From: Streptomyces nigrescens | GTDB lineage: Bacteria > Actinomycetota > Actinomycetes > Streptomycetales > Streptomycetaceae | Assembly: GCA_024349765.1 (NCBI GenBank) | Contig: AP026073.1 | Coordinates: 2,356,001 to 2,420,000 of the forward strand | DNA: 64,000 nt | Reading direction: 5' to 3' | Part shown: positions 24,713-35,300 of the stretch, one piece after another | Position numbering within the stretch: the first letter of the stretch is position 1 | Layout of the letters: each line of letters opens with the position of its first letter | Made by a program: the position numbers and the translations under genes | Notes under the pieces: generated by a model | Told to the model about the DNA's origin: nothing | Database searches by the model: none | The model's input: the letters and a program-made list of their open reading frames with translations, nothing else

Positions 24713-24758
24713 CCGGTCAGCGGGCGGTCAACCGGTAGTCAGTGCGATTTGGCAGGAT
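24713..24758 (+). promoter_or_regulatory. SARP-type operator and promoter of the SbnA-NRPS operon
   Basis: Heptamers CCGGTCA (24713-24719), GCGGTCA (24724-24730) and GTAGTCA (24735-24741) repeat at exactly 11 bp. A candidate -10 hexamer CAGGAT sits at 24753-24758, at the same offset as in the two other sites. The array ends directly before an in-frame GTG (24742). If this promoter is correct, that GTG lies upstream of the transcription start and cannot be the initiation codon of the following gene. Confidence 0.75.
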
Positions 24759-24807
24759 CGCGCACGCATCTGAAGAAGCCCATTCCCATCAAGGCGGCAG
24801 GTGTCCC

Positions 24808-25788
24808 ATTCACATCATCACCGCTCCCCACGAATTCAATGCCGACGACCTCTTCGTCGATCTGGAACCCCTCGTCGGTGAACCGTTGATGCTGAAATGC
24901 GAGGGATTCAATTTCGCCGGTTCCATCAAGCTCAAGGCCGCGCGCGCGATGGTGGACGCCGCCGAACGCCGGGGGCGCCTACGTCCCGGCTCCACCCTGG
25001 TGGAGAGCTCCTCGGGGAACCTCGGCGTGGCACTGAGCCTGCTGGCCGCCGCCCGGGGCTACCGCTTCCTGTGCGTGACCGACTCCCGCTGCACCCTCGG
25101 CGCCCGTCAGCTCATGCAGGCGCTGGGCAGCGAGGTGCACGTCATCACCACTCCGGACCCGGTGGACGGGCTGCTCGGCGCGCGCCTCGCGCACGTCCGC
25201 GAACTGTGCGCCGGCAACGAGGACTTCCTCTGGCTCAACCAGTACGCCAACCCGGACAACGGGCAGGCCCACTACGACAGCACCGGCCCGGAGATCCTCA
25301 AGGCCTTCCCCGACCTGTCGGTCCTCTTCGTCGGGGCCGGGACCACCGGCACCCTGATGGGCTGCGCCCGCTACCTGCGCGACCACAAGCCGTCGGTCCG
25401 GGTGGTCGCGGTGGACGCGGAGGGGTCGGTCACCTTCGGCGGCCCCGCCCGGACCCGCATGATCCCGGGGCTGGGCACCGGCGTCCGACCGCCGCTGCTG
25501 GACGAGTCGCTCGTCGACGACGTGGTGCTGGTCGCCGAGCCCGACACCATCCGCAGCTGCCGCCGGCTGGCCCGCCGCGGCTTCCTCTTCGGCGGGTCCA
25601 CCGGCACCGTCGTCAGCGGCGCCCTCGCGTGGCTCGCGCGGCATCCGCTGCCGCCCGGCGGCCGGGCCGTCGCCATCGCCCCCGACCTCGGCGAGCGCTA
25701 CCTGGACACCGTGTACCAGGAGCAGTGGGTCCTCGACCTCTACGGCCCGCGGGCCCTGGACGACGACGTGCCCGCCCGGGTCGGCTGA
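24808..25788 (+). CDS. PLP-dependent cysteine synthase/SbnA-like enzyme
   Basis: A fold-type II PLP enzyme of about 326 residues. The PLP lysine lies in CEGFNFAGSIKLKAARAM, the phosphate/substrate loop is VESSSGNLGVAL, and FVGAGTTGTLMGCARYL is the glycine-rich PLP-phosphate site. It resembles enzymes that make 2,3-diaminopropionate precursors (SbnA, VioB types) by beta-replacement on an activated serine. The first A domain pocket downstream also suggests a small diamino acid. No SbnB-like oxidase is in the window. The conserved protein begins at IHIITAPHEFN. The only standard start (GTG, 24742) abuts the SARP boxes, so an ATT start at 24808 is proposed. Confidence 0.75.
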   Translation: MHIITAPHEFNADDLFVDLEPLVGEPLMLKCEGFNFAGSIKLKAARAMVDAAERRGRLRPGSTLVESSSGNLGVALSLLAAARGYRFLCVTDSRCTLGARQLMQALGSEVHVITTPDPVDGLLGARLAHVRELCAGNEDFLWLNQYANPDNGQAHYDSTGPEILKAFPDLSVLFVGAGTTGTLMGCARYLRDHKPSVRVVAVDAEGSVTFGGPARTRMIPGLGTGVRPPLLDESLVDDVVLVAEPDTIRSCRRLARRGFLFGGSTGTVVSGALAWLARHPLPPGGRAVAIAPDLGERYLDTVYQEQWVLDLYGPRALDDDVPARVG

Positions 25789-25888
25789 GCCGCCCGCCGC
25801 CCAGGCTCCCGCCGCCCCGCTCCCACCCTCGCCGGCGCCCCCGTAGCAGCGGCCCCGCCCTTCCACCGTGACGCGTGCAGGAGACACC

Positions 25889-28800
25889 ATGACCCCACCC
25901 GCCGACACCGCCCTGCCGTTGACGGGCGCCCAGTCCGGCATCTGGTTCGACGAGCGGCTCTCGCAGGGGCGACTGGCCTACAACATGGCCGACTACCTCG
26001 ACATCTCCGGGCCGCTCGACGCGGCCCTGCTGCGCCGGGCGCTGGAGACGGTGCTGGACGAGGCCGAGTGCACCAGGGCGCGGTTCTCCGAGACGGACGG
26101 CGTCCCCGTCCAGCACGTCCGGCCGCTCGGGGAACTGCCGCTGCGGCACCTGGACCTCAGCGGCGCCGCCGATCCGGTCGCCGAGGCCCTGCGGCTCTTC
26201 GACGAGGATCTGCACCGGCCCTTCCGGCTCACCGGGAGCCTGCTGTTCCGGTTGACGCTGGTGCGGGTCGCCGCCGACCGCCACCTGCTCCACCTGGCCA
26301 TGCACCACCTGCTCGCCGACGGATACAGCCGGCTCGCGGTCTACCGCAGGCTCAGCGAGGTCTACGGCGGCCCGGCCGCCGACGGGAGCGGACTGCCGGG
26401 GACGCCGCTGCCCCCGCTGCGGGTGCTGCTGGACGCCGAGACGGCGTACCTGGCCTCGCCCGCCGTCGAGCGCGACCGGCTCTTCTGGGAGCGCCACCTG
26501 CCGCGGGACGCCGAACCGACCGGCCTGGCCACCGGGGACCCCGCACCCGGCACCGCGTTCCTGCGGGTCACCCGCACCGTCGACGCCGCCGCCGCGGCCA
26601 CCCTGCGCGCCGCCGCGGCGGACGCCGGGGTGACCTGGCCGACCTTCGCCATCGCCGCCACGGCCGCCTACGTCGCCAAGGCCACCGGCAACCCCGAGGT
26701 GCTGCTGACCCTCCCGGTGACCGCGCGGCAGTCCGCGCTCGCCCGCACCGTGCCCGGAATGGTCGCCAACTACCTCCCGTTCCCGGCCCGGCTCCCCGCC
26801 TCCACGACGGTGGCCGAGCTGCTCACCGTGACCTCCCGGACCCTCGCCCGGTCGCTGCGGCACCAGCGCTACCCGGCCGAGCGGCTGCGCCGGGCGATGG
26901 GCCTGACGGCGGGCGACCGGCGGCCGTTCGGGCCGTTCGTCAACGTCCTGCCGCAGAACCCGGAGATCCGCCTCGGCCCCTGCCGGGCGACGCTGCACAA
27001 CCTCTCCACCGGCATCGTCGACGACCTGATGATCACCGTCCTGGACGCCGCCGGCGGCGGCCTGGAACTCCACATGAACGGCAACCCCGCGCTCTACCGG
27101 CCCGAGGAGATCCGCGGCCACCTGAGCCGGTTCGAGGCGTTCCTGCGCCGGCTGGCGTCGGCCCCGGCCCACACCCCGCTCGGCCGGCTGGAGACGGTCA
27201 CCGAGGACGAACGCGCCGAGCTGCTCGCCGCCGGCACCGGACCCACCGGCCCGGTGCGCGGCGGCGTGGTGGAGCGGATACGGGAGCGCGCCGAGCGGGA
27301 CCCGGCGGCCACCGCCCTGGCGGAGGGCGAACTGGCGGTCTCCTACGGGCAGTTGGTGACCTGGGCCGACGCGATGGCGCGGCGGCTGACCGAGGCCGGT
27401 GTGGGACCCGGCTCACTGGTGGGCGTGCTGGCCGAACCCGGCGCGGTCTTCCTCGGCACGGTGCTGGCCGTCCTGCAGGCCGGCGGCGCCTGGGTCCCTC
27501 TGGACGTGCGGGCCCCGGCGGCCCGGGCCGCCGGGCTGCTCACCGACGCCCGCGTCGGCCACCTGGTCGTCGGCCCCGGATGCGCCGCGCCCGCCGACGA
27601 GGTGACCGCGCTGACCGGCCACCCGGTCCGGCGGCTGGCCGCGGACCTGGACTTCACCGCGGCGGCCGCGCCCATCGCGCTGTCCGCCCCGGCGGGCGCG
27701 GAGCGGGACCCCGCCTACGTGATCTTCACCTCGGGATCGACCGGCCGGCCGAAGGGCGCGATCGTCGAACGCCGCGGGATGCTCAACCACCTCCTCGCCA
27801 AGATCGAGGACCTCGGCCTCGGGACCGGCGACACGGTGGTGTGGAACGCGCCGGTGACCTTCGACGTGTCGGTGTGGCAGATGCTGGGCCCGCTGCTGGC
27901 CGGCGGCGTCGTGCAGATCGTCCCGCACGACGTCGCGGCCGACCCCGAGGCGCTGTTCGGCACCGTCGCGGACCACGCGGTGACGGTGCTGGAGGTCGTC
28001 CCGTCGCTGCTGCGCGCCGCGCTGGACCTCTGGCAGGTCTCGGACACCGGCCCCGACACCGGCTCCCTCCGGTGGCTGATGGTCACCGGTGAGGCGCTCC
28101 CGGCGGACCTGTGCGCACGCTGGTGGCGGATCGCCGGGGTGCCGATGGTCAACGCCTATGGACCCACCGAGTGTTCGGACGACGTGACCCACGCCGTGCT
28201 GCGGCCGGGGCAGGAGCTGGGCGCCCGGGTCCCCATCGGCCGCCCGGTGCGCAACACCGTCCTGCACGTGCTCGGCGGCGATCTGCGCCCGGTCCCGGTG
28301 GGTCAGGTGGGCGAACTCTTCGTGGGCGGCGCCGGGGTGGGCCGCGGGTACCTCTCCGACCCGGTCAAGACCGCCGCCTCGTTCGTCGCCGACCCCTTCG
28401 CCGGGGGCGGGGCACGGATGTACCGCACCGGCGACCGCGTGGTGCGCCGCCCGGACGGCCAGCTGGAGTTCGTCGAGCGCCTGGACCACCAGGTCAAGGT
28501 GCGCGGACACCGGATCGAACTGGGCGAGGTGGAGGCCGCGCTGCGCGAGGTCGAGGGGGTGGCCGACGCGGCGGTGCGGGCGGTCGCCGGCCCGTCCGGC
28601 GCCACCCGTCTGATCGCCTACGTCGTCGCGCCGGACCTGCCCACGGACGCGGTGCGCGACGCGGTCGCCGCGGCGCTGCCGGAGTACATGGTGCCGTCGG
28701 GCTGGGTCGCGCTGGAACGGATGCCGCTGACCGCGCACGGCAAGGTGGACCGCCGGGCGCTGCCCGACCCCGCCCGCGTCCCCGCCCCGGCCACCCGGCG

Positions 28801-31800
28801 GCGCCGCGGACCGCGGCCGGGGGCCGAGACGGTGCTCTGCGAGACCTTCGCCGAGGTGCTGCACCTGCCCGAGGTCCGGGCCGACGACAGCTTCTTCGCC
28901 CTCGGCGGCGACTCCATCACCGCGATCCAGGTGGTGAGCCGGGCGCGGACCCGCGGGGTGACGCTCACCCCCCGGGCGATCTTCGACCACCGCACCCCCG
29001 CCGCCCTCGCCGCGCACCACCCCGTGCGAGGGGACCAGGACACCCCCGAAGGCTCAACGCCCCGCACCACGGCGGCCGACGACGGCGTGGGGGACGTCGA
29101 GCCCACCCCGATCATCGCCCAGCTCTGCGAGGACCTGACCACGCTCGACGGGCCGGCCGCGCAGTACAGCCAGTACGTGGTCCTCCGCACACCCCCCGGA
29201 CTGACCGCCGAACGCCTGGCCCCCGCGCTGCAGGCCCTCGTCGACCGGCACGACGTGCTCCGGCTGCGGCTGCACGAACCGGTGCCCGGCGTCTGGACGC
29301 TGCGCACCGGGGAGCCCGGCACGGTCGACGCCACCACCCTGGTCCACACCGCGCACGGCGCCCCGACCCACCCGGCCGCCCTCGAACGGGCCGTGGCCGC
29401 GCAAGGAGAGGCGGCCCGCGCCCGGCTCGACCCGCGCGGCGGTGTGATGCTCCAGGCGGTGCTGCTCGGCCGCGGCCCGGACGGCACGGGCCGCCTGCTG
29501 CTGCTGGCGCACCACACGGTCGTCGACGGCGTCTCCTGGCGCATCCTCCTGGCCGACCTGCGCGCCGCCTGCGAGGCGGTCGAGGCCGGGGAGCCCCCGG
29601 AGCCGGCGCGGGTGCCCACCTCCTACCGGCGCTGGGCGTCCCTGCTGGCCCGCGAGTCCCGCTCCGGCCGGCGGATCGCCGAACTCGACCACTGGCGGCG
29701 GCAGACCGGCGACCCGGCCGCCGGTCTCGGCCGGCGCCCCCTCGACCCGGCCCGTGACACCTACGGCCGGGCCGGCCGGCTGCGGCTGCACCTGCCCGAG
29801 GACACCACCGCCGCCCTGCTCACCTCCGCCGTCACCGCCTTCCACGGCGAGATCAACGACCTCCTGCTGGCCGCGCTCGCCCTGGCCGTCGGCCGCTGGC
29901 GGTCCCGGCACGACCCGGACGCGGGCCCGCGGGTCCTGGTCGAACTCGAAGGCCACGGACGCGAGGAGCTCGACGCGCCGGCCGACCTGTCCCGCACGGT
30001 CGGCTGGTTCACCTCCGTCTTCCCCGCCCTGCTCGACCCCGGGGAGTTCGACGCCGCCGAGGCCTGGGGCGCCGGGCCGGCCCTGGCCACCGTCGTCAAG
30101 CGGACCAAGGAGCAACTGCGCGCGGTGCCCGACCGCGGCCTCGGCCACGGCCTGCTGCGCCACCTCAACCCGCAGACCGCCCGGCTGCTGGCGGCCGGCG
30201 GCACCCCGGAGATCGGCTTCAACTACCTCGGGCGGTTCACCGCGGACGGCGCGGCCGGCCCGTGGACCATGGACGGCACGCACGCGGTCGTCGGCACCGG
30301 CGTCCACCCCGGCATGCCGCTGCGCCACCCGCTGGCGGTCACCGCCGTCACCGAGGACCTCGGGACCGGACCGCGGCTGGCCGCGGACTGGCTGTGGGCC
30401 GACGGCGTGCTGACCGCCGCGGACGTCGAGGAGATCGCCCGGGGCTGGTTCGAGGCGCTGCGGGCCGTGGTGCGCCACCTCGCGCTGCCGGACGCCGGCG
30501 GACCCTCCCCGTCGGACTTCCCGCTGGTCACCCTGACGCAGGAGGAGACCGACGCGCTGGCACGGGAGAGCGCCGGCGCCCTGACGGACGTGCTGCCGCT
30601 GACCGCGTTCCAGCGCGGCCTGCTCTTCCAGGCCCAGCTGCGCGGCGAGGGACCCGACCTCTACACCCTCCAGATCACCGCCGACCTGACCGGCCCCCTC
30701 GACACCGCGGCACTGGAGCGGTCGATGGCCGCCCTGCTGCACCGGCACCCCCAGCTGGCGGCGGGCTTCCGCTACCGCGACGCCGGCGACCCGGTCGCCG
30801 TACTGCGCGAGGGCGTCACCGTGCCGCTCACCCGGGTCGACTGCCGCACCCTGTCCGCCGGGGAGCGCGAGGCGGAACTGTCCCGCCTCGCCGCGGCCGA
30901 CCGGGAGCGCCACTTCGACCTCGCCCACCCGCCGCTGATGCGCTGGACGCTGGTCCGCCTCGACGACCGGCGGCACCGGCTGATCTGGACCCTGCACCAC
31001 ATCCTCGTCGACGGCTGGTCCATGCCGGTCCTCGTCCGGGAACTGCTGACCTGCTACGCGGACGGCGGCGACGCCCGGGACCTGCCCGCCCCGGTGCCGT
31101 TCCGCGCCTACCTCTCCTGGCTCGCCGCACAGGACCGGGAAGCGGCCCGGGCCGTCTGGCGGTCGGCGCTGGAGGGCGCCACCGGACCGGTGTACCTCTG
31201 CGCGGCCGAACCGGGCCGGGAACCGGTCGAGCCCGCGTCGGTGCCGCTGCTGCTGACCGGGGCCGAAACGGCCGCGCTCACCGGCTTCGCGGCGGCGCAG
31301 GGGCTCACCGTCAACACCCTCCTGCTGGGCGCCTGGGCGGCGCTGCTGAGCCGCACGACCGGACGCGACGACGTGCTGTTCGGCTCGATCGTCTCCACCC
31401 GTCCCGGCGCGCTGCCCGGTGTGGAGTCCATCGTCGGACCGTTCCTCAACACCCTCCCGGTGCGTGCCGTGCTGCGTCCCGACGAGCCGGCGACCGACTT
31501 CCTGCACCGGTTGCAGAAGGAGCAGTCGGCACTGCGCGACGCCGACCACCTGGGGCTCGGCGAGATGCTCGGGGGCAACCCCGCGCTCGCCGCGGCCGGT
31601 GAACCCTTCGACACGGTCCTGGTCTTCGAGAACTTCCCGACCGTGACCACCGACGACCTGCCCGCCGGGGCCGGTCTGCGGGTGGCCGGCGCGGGCGCCC
31701 GCGACGCCCGCCACCACCCCCTCAGCCTCGTGGTGCGGACCGGCGCCCGCATGGAGATCCGCTTCGACCACGCGCCCGACGTCCTGGACCGGGCCGCCGT

Positions 31801-32323
31801 CGAGGCGCTCGCCACGGCCTTCCACCGGCTGCTCCTGGGGCTGGTGGAGCACCCCGGCCGGCCCGTCGCCGGACCGGGGGCCCCGGTCCCCGACGAGGAC
31901 GTGCCGCGGCGCGGCGGTGTCCCGGCACCCGCCGGCGGGACGGACCGGGCCGACACCGGACCGGCCCCGGGCGCGACGGCCGCCGAGGTGGCGCTGCTGT
32001 GCGGACTGTTCGCGGAGGTCCTGGGGCTCGAACAGGTCGGCCCGCAGGACAACTTCTTCCTGCTGGGCGGGGATTCGATCAGCGCGATCCAGGTCGTCGG
32101 GCGGGCCCGCGCGAAGGGGCTGCCGCTGACCGCCGGGCAGGTCTTCCGGCTGCGCACCCCCGCCGCCCTCGCCGCCGCACGGCAACCCGCCGGGGAACCC
32201 GCCCCCGGGGCCGGCACCACCGCGGACCCGGCGGACCCGGCGGACCTCCTCGACCTGGACGGCGACGAACTCGCCGCACTCGAAGGCGAGTTGGCGGAAC
32301 TCGACACCGAGCTGGAGTCATGA
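25889..32323 (+). CDS. Nonribosomal peptide synthetase, C-A-T-E-C-T
   Basis: A 2144-residue NRPS. Domains in order: C1 (about 5-440; HHLLADG, EntF-like N-terminus [13 protein letters not shown]), A1 (460-960), T1 (980-1045, GGDSITAIQ), epimerase E (1070-1540; [24 protein letters not shown]), C2 (1564-2000; HHILVDGWS), T2 (2030-2100, GGDSISAIQ), then an acidic tail probably docking to NRPS2. The A1 pocket residues read DVWEMTADDK; E278 and D331 resemble ornithine/diaminobutyrate pockets and W239 would shorten it, so diaminopropionate is suggested. The residue is epimerised to D. Module 2 has no A domain, so T2 must be charged in trans. C1 probably takes the ACP-borne starter. ATG 25889 follows GGAG. 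Confidence 0.93.
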   Translation: MTPPADTALPLTGAQSGIWFDERLSQGRLAYNMADYLDISGPLDAALLRRALETVLDEAECTRARFSETDGVPVQHVRPLGELPLRHLDLSGAADPVAEALRLFDEDLHRPFRLTGSLLFRLTLVRVAADRHLLHLAMHHLLADGYSRLAVYRRLSEVYGGPAADGSGLPGTPLPPLRVLLDAETAYLASPAVERDRLFWERHLPRDAEPTGLATGDPAPGTAFLRVTRTVDAAAAATLRAAAADAGVTWPTFAIAATAAYVAKATGNPEVLLTLPVTARQSALARTVPGMVANYLPFPARLPASTTVAELLTVTSRTLARSLRHQRYPAERLRRAMGLTAGDRRPFGPFVNVLPQNPEIRLGPCRATLHNLSTGIVDDLMITVLDAAGGGLELHMNGNPALYRPEEIRGHLSRFEAFLRRLASAPAHTPLGRLETVTEDERAELLAAGTGPTGPVRGGVVERIRERAERDPAATALAEGELAVSYGQLVTWADAMARRLTEAGVGPGSLVGVLAEPGAVFLGTVLAVLQAGGAWVPLDVRAPAARAAGLLTDARVGHLVVGPGCAAPADEVTALTGHPVRRLAADLDFTAAAAPIALSAPAGAERDPAYVIFTSGSTGRPKGAIVERRGMLNHLLAKIEDLGLGTGDTVVWNAPVTFDVSVWQMLGPLLAGGVVQIVPHDVAADPEALFGTVADHAVTVLEVVPSLLRAALDLWQVSDTGPDTGSLRWLMVTGEALPADLCARWWRIAGVPMVNAYGPTECSDDVTHAVLRPGQELGARVPIGRPVRNTVLHVLGGDLRPVPVGQVGELFVGGAGVGRGYLSDPVKTAASFVADPFAGGGARMYRTGDRVVRRPDGQLEFVERLDHQVKVRGHRIELGEVEAALREVEGVADAAVRAVAGPSGATRLIAYVVAPDLPTDAVRDAVAAALPEYMVPSGWVALERMPLTAHGKVDRRALPDPARVPAPATRRRRGPRPGAETVLCETFAEVLHLPEVRADDSFFALGGDSITAIQVVSRARTRGVTLTPRAIFDHRTPAALAAHHPVRGDQDTPEGSTPRTTAADDGVGDVEPTPIIAQLCEDLTTLDGPAAQYSQYVVLRTPPGLTAERLAPALQALVDRHDVLRLRLHEPVPGVWTLRTGEPGTVDATTLVHTAHGAPTHPAALERAVAAQGEAARARLDPRGGVMLQAVLLGRGPDGTGRLLLLAHHTVVDGVSWRILLADLRAACEAVEAGEPPEPARVPTSYRRWASLLARESRSGRRIAELDHWRRQTGDPAAGLGRRPLDPARDTYGRAGRLRLHLPEDTTAALLTSAVTAFHGEINDLLLAALALAVGRWRSRHDPDAGPRVLVELEGHGREELDAPADLSRTVGWFTSVFPALLDPGEFDAAEAWGAGPALATVVKRTKEQLRAVPDRGLGHGLLRHLNPQTARLLAAGGTPEIGFNYLGRFTADGAAGPWTMDGTHAVVGTGVHPGMPLRHPLAVTAVTEDLGTGPRLAADWLWADGVLTAADVEEIARGWFEALRAVVRHLALPDAGGPSPSDFPLVTLTQEETDALARESAGALTDVLPLTAFQRGLLFQAQLRGEGPDLYTLQITADLTGPLDTAALERSMAALLHRHPQLAAGFRYRDAGDPVAVLREGVTVPLTRVDCRTLSAGEREAELSRLAAADRERHFDLAHPPLMRWTLVRLDDRRHRLIWTLHHILVDGWSMPVLVRELLTCYADGGDARDLPAPVPFRAYLSWLAAQDREAARAVWRSALEGATGPVYLCAAEPGREPVEPASVPLLLTGAETAALTGFAAAQGLTVNTLLLGAWAALLSRTTGRDDVLFGSIVSTRPGALPGVESIVGPFLNTLPVRAVLRPDEPATDFLHRLQKEQSALRDADHLGLGEMLGGNPALAAAGEPFDTVLVFENFPTVTTDDLPAGAGLRVAGAGARDARHHPLSLVVRTGARMEIRFDHAPDVLDRAAVEALATAFHRLLLGLVEHPGRPVAGPGAPVPDEDVPRRGGVPAPAGGTDRADTGPAPGATAAEVALLCGLFAEVLGLEQVGPQDNFFLLGGDSISAIQVVGRARAKGLPLTAGQVFRLRTPAALAAARQPAGEPAPGAGTTADPADPADLLDLDGDELAALEGELAELDTELES

Positions 32324-35300
32324 TGGCGACCACTTCCACGACCCGGCCGGGCAGTGATTTCCTGCCGCTGTCGCCGCTGCAGCGCGCCTTCCTCTTCCAC
32401 GCCGACCTGGTGCAGGACGGCCCCGACATCCACGTCCTGCAGTTCACGGCCGACCTCGCCGGCCCCCTCGACGAGGACCGGCTGCGCGCCGCGGTGCGCA
32501 CCCAGTTCGTACGCCACCCCAACCTGCGGGCCTGCTTCCGCACCCGCCGGTCGGGCGAACCGGTCCAGGTGCTGCCCGCCGCCGTGCCGCTGCGCTGGAC
32601 CTCGCTCGACCTCGGCCACCTGCCCCCCGACGGGCAGGCCGCCGCACTGGAACGGATCACCGAGGCCGACCGGACCGAACGCTTCGACCTCACCCGCCCG
32701 CCGCTGCTGCGGTGCACCCTCGTCCGCCGCGCCGACGGTCTGTACCGCTTCCTGCTCACCGCGCACCACATCGTGGTGGACGGCTGGTCCATGCCGCTGC
32801 TGCTGTCCGGCCTCTTCGAGGACTACGCCGCCGCGTCCGGCACCGCCGCCCCCGCCGTACGCCCGGGGACCGGCTACCGGGACCACCTGGCCTGGCTGGC
32901 CCGCCAGGACGGCCGGGCGGCACGCCGGGCGTGGCGCGAGGCGCTGTCGGGGCTGTCCGAACCGTCCCTGGTCGCGCCGGACGACCCGGGCCGCACCGCG
33001 GTCGTCCCGCACACCGTGCGCGGCCACCTGTCCCCACCGGCCGCCGGACGGCTGGCCGGCTGGGCGCGCGGCCACCAGCTGACCACCGGCACGGTGGTCC
33101 AGGGCGGATGGGGACTCCTCGTCGGCCAGCTCACCGGCCGCAACGACGTCACCTTCGGGGTGGTGGACTCCGGCCGGCCGGCCGAACTGCCCGGTGTCGA
33201 CTCGCTGGTCGGGATGTTCGCCAACACCCTGCCCGCCCGGCTGCGGATCGACCCGGCCCGCTCCCTGACGGAGGTGTTCACCGCCTTCATGGACCGGCAG
33301 GCGGACCTGCTCCCGCACCGGCACCTCGGCCTCGTCGACATCCAGCAACTCGTCGGCGGCGCGACCCTCCTGGACACCGCGGTCCTGTTCCAGAACTACC
33401 CGCGGACCGGCGAGGACGCCTTCACCGAACTGACCGGCCTGCGCCTGCTCGCCTCCGACATCCGCAACGACACCGAGTTCCCGCTCAGCCTGGTCGTCCT
33501 GCCCGGCGACGGCCTCGAACTGCGCCTCCAGCACCACCCCGGACTCTTCACCGAGCAGGCCGCCCGCCGGCTGCTCGGCCGGGCCACCCGGCTGCTGGAA
33601 CGCCTCCCCGACGTCGCCGACGAACCGGCCGGCCGCCTCGACCTCCTCGTACCCGAGGAACGGGAGCGCGTACTGGCCGGGTACAACGACACCGCCCGGC
33701 CCGCCCCCGGCCGGCTCCTGCCGGACGCCCTCGCCCGGCGGGCCGCCCAGGACCCGGACCGGGTCGCCGTGGAGAGCGACCACCGGAAGCTGACCGCGGG
33801 CGCGCTGGAAAGCCGCGCCAACCGGCTCGCCCGGCACCTGCTCGACCACGGCGCCGGGCCCGGGTCCGTCGTCGCCGTGGCGCTGCCCCGCACCGGCGAC
33901 CTGCTGGTCGCCGTGCTCGCCGTCCTCAAGACCGGCGGCGCGTTCCTCGCGGTCGACCCCGACCACCCGCGCACCCGCATCCGGTACATGCTGGACGACG
34001 CCCGCCCCGCCGTGCTGCTGAGCGCCACCGCCGAGGCCGCCGCCATCGGCTGGCCGGGCCCCACCGTCCTGATGGACCGGCCCGCCGTCGGCGACCTGCC
34101 GGACACCCTCGCCGACGGCGACCTCACCGACGCCGAGCGGGGCGGCCCGCTCCACCCCGCCCTGCCCGCCTACATCCTGTACACCTCGGGCTCGACCGGC
34201 CGGCCGAAGGGCGTCGTGGTCCCGCACGGCGCCCTCGCCAACTTCCTCGACGACCTGCCGCGCAGAGTGCCCCTGACCAGGGACGACCGCACCCTGGCGA
34301 CCACCACCTTCGGGTTCGACATCGCCCTGCTGGAGCTCTTCCTGCCGCTGCTGACCGGCACCGGGCTGGTCCTCGCCGACCGCGCCACCACCCGCGACCC
34401 GGCGGCCCTCGCGGCGGCGGTACGGGCCCACGGCGCGACCGTCCTGCAGGCCACCCCCAGCCAGTTGCAGGCGCTGCTGACCGCGCAGCCCGGCTGCCTG
34501 GCCGGACTGCGCCTGCTGTCCGGGGGAGAGGCGCTGAGCGCGGCGCTCGCCGAGGGGCTGCTCCGGCACGCCGGATCCCTCGTCAACTTCTACGGGCCCA
34601 CCGAGGCCACCGTCTACGTCACCGCGCACGAGGTCCGGGCCCCGGTCGACCGCACCCCGCCCATCGGCACCCCGCTGGCCAACACCCGCGGATACGTCCT
34701 GGACGCGGCGCTGCGACCGGTGCCGCCCGGCGTCGTGGGCGAGCTCTACCTGGCCGGGGCCCAACTGGCCGACGGCTACCTCGGCCGCCCCGCGCTGACC
34801 GCCGAGCGCTTCGTCGCCGACCCGCACGGCGCTCCGGGCACCCGCATGTACCGCACCGGCGACCTGGCCCGCTGGGACGCCGACGGACGGCTGGAGTACC
34901 TCGGCCGGACCGACCACCAGATCAAGGTGCGCGGCCACCGCATCGAACCCGGCGAGATCGAGGCGGCCCTCGTCGCCCAGCCCGGCGTGACCCACGCCGT
35001 GGTGGTGCCCCGCACGTACGGGGCGGACGACGTACGGCTGGTCGCCTACCTCGTCACCCCGGACCCGGACCCGGACACCGCGCGGATCCGCGAAGGGGTG
35101 GCCGCCGCGCTGCCCTCCTACATGGTTCCGGCGGCCTTCGTCCGCCTGGACGCGCTGCCGCTCGGCACCAGCGGCAAGGTCGACCGCACCCGGCTCCCGG
35201 AGCCGCCGGCCGCCACCCCGGCCCGGCCGCTGCCGGCCTCCGGCACCCCCGCGCTGGACATCCTGCGCGGCCTGTTCGCCGATGCCCTGGGCTGCGCCGA

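Noticed and set aside
24742-24807. GTG at 24742 as start of the SbnA-like gene
   Set aside because: It lies between the SARP-type heptamers and the inferred -10 element, and the extra 22 residues do not resemble the family.
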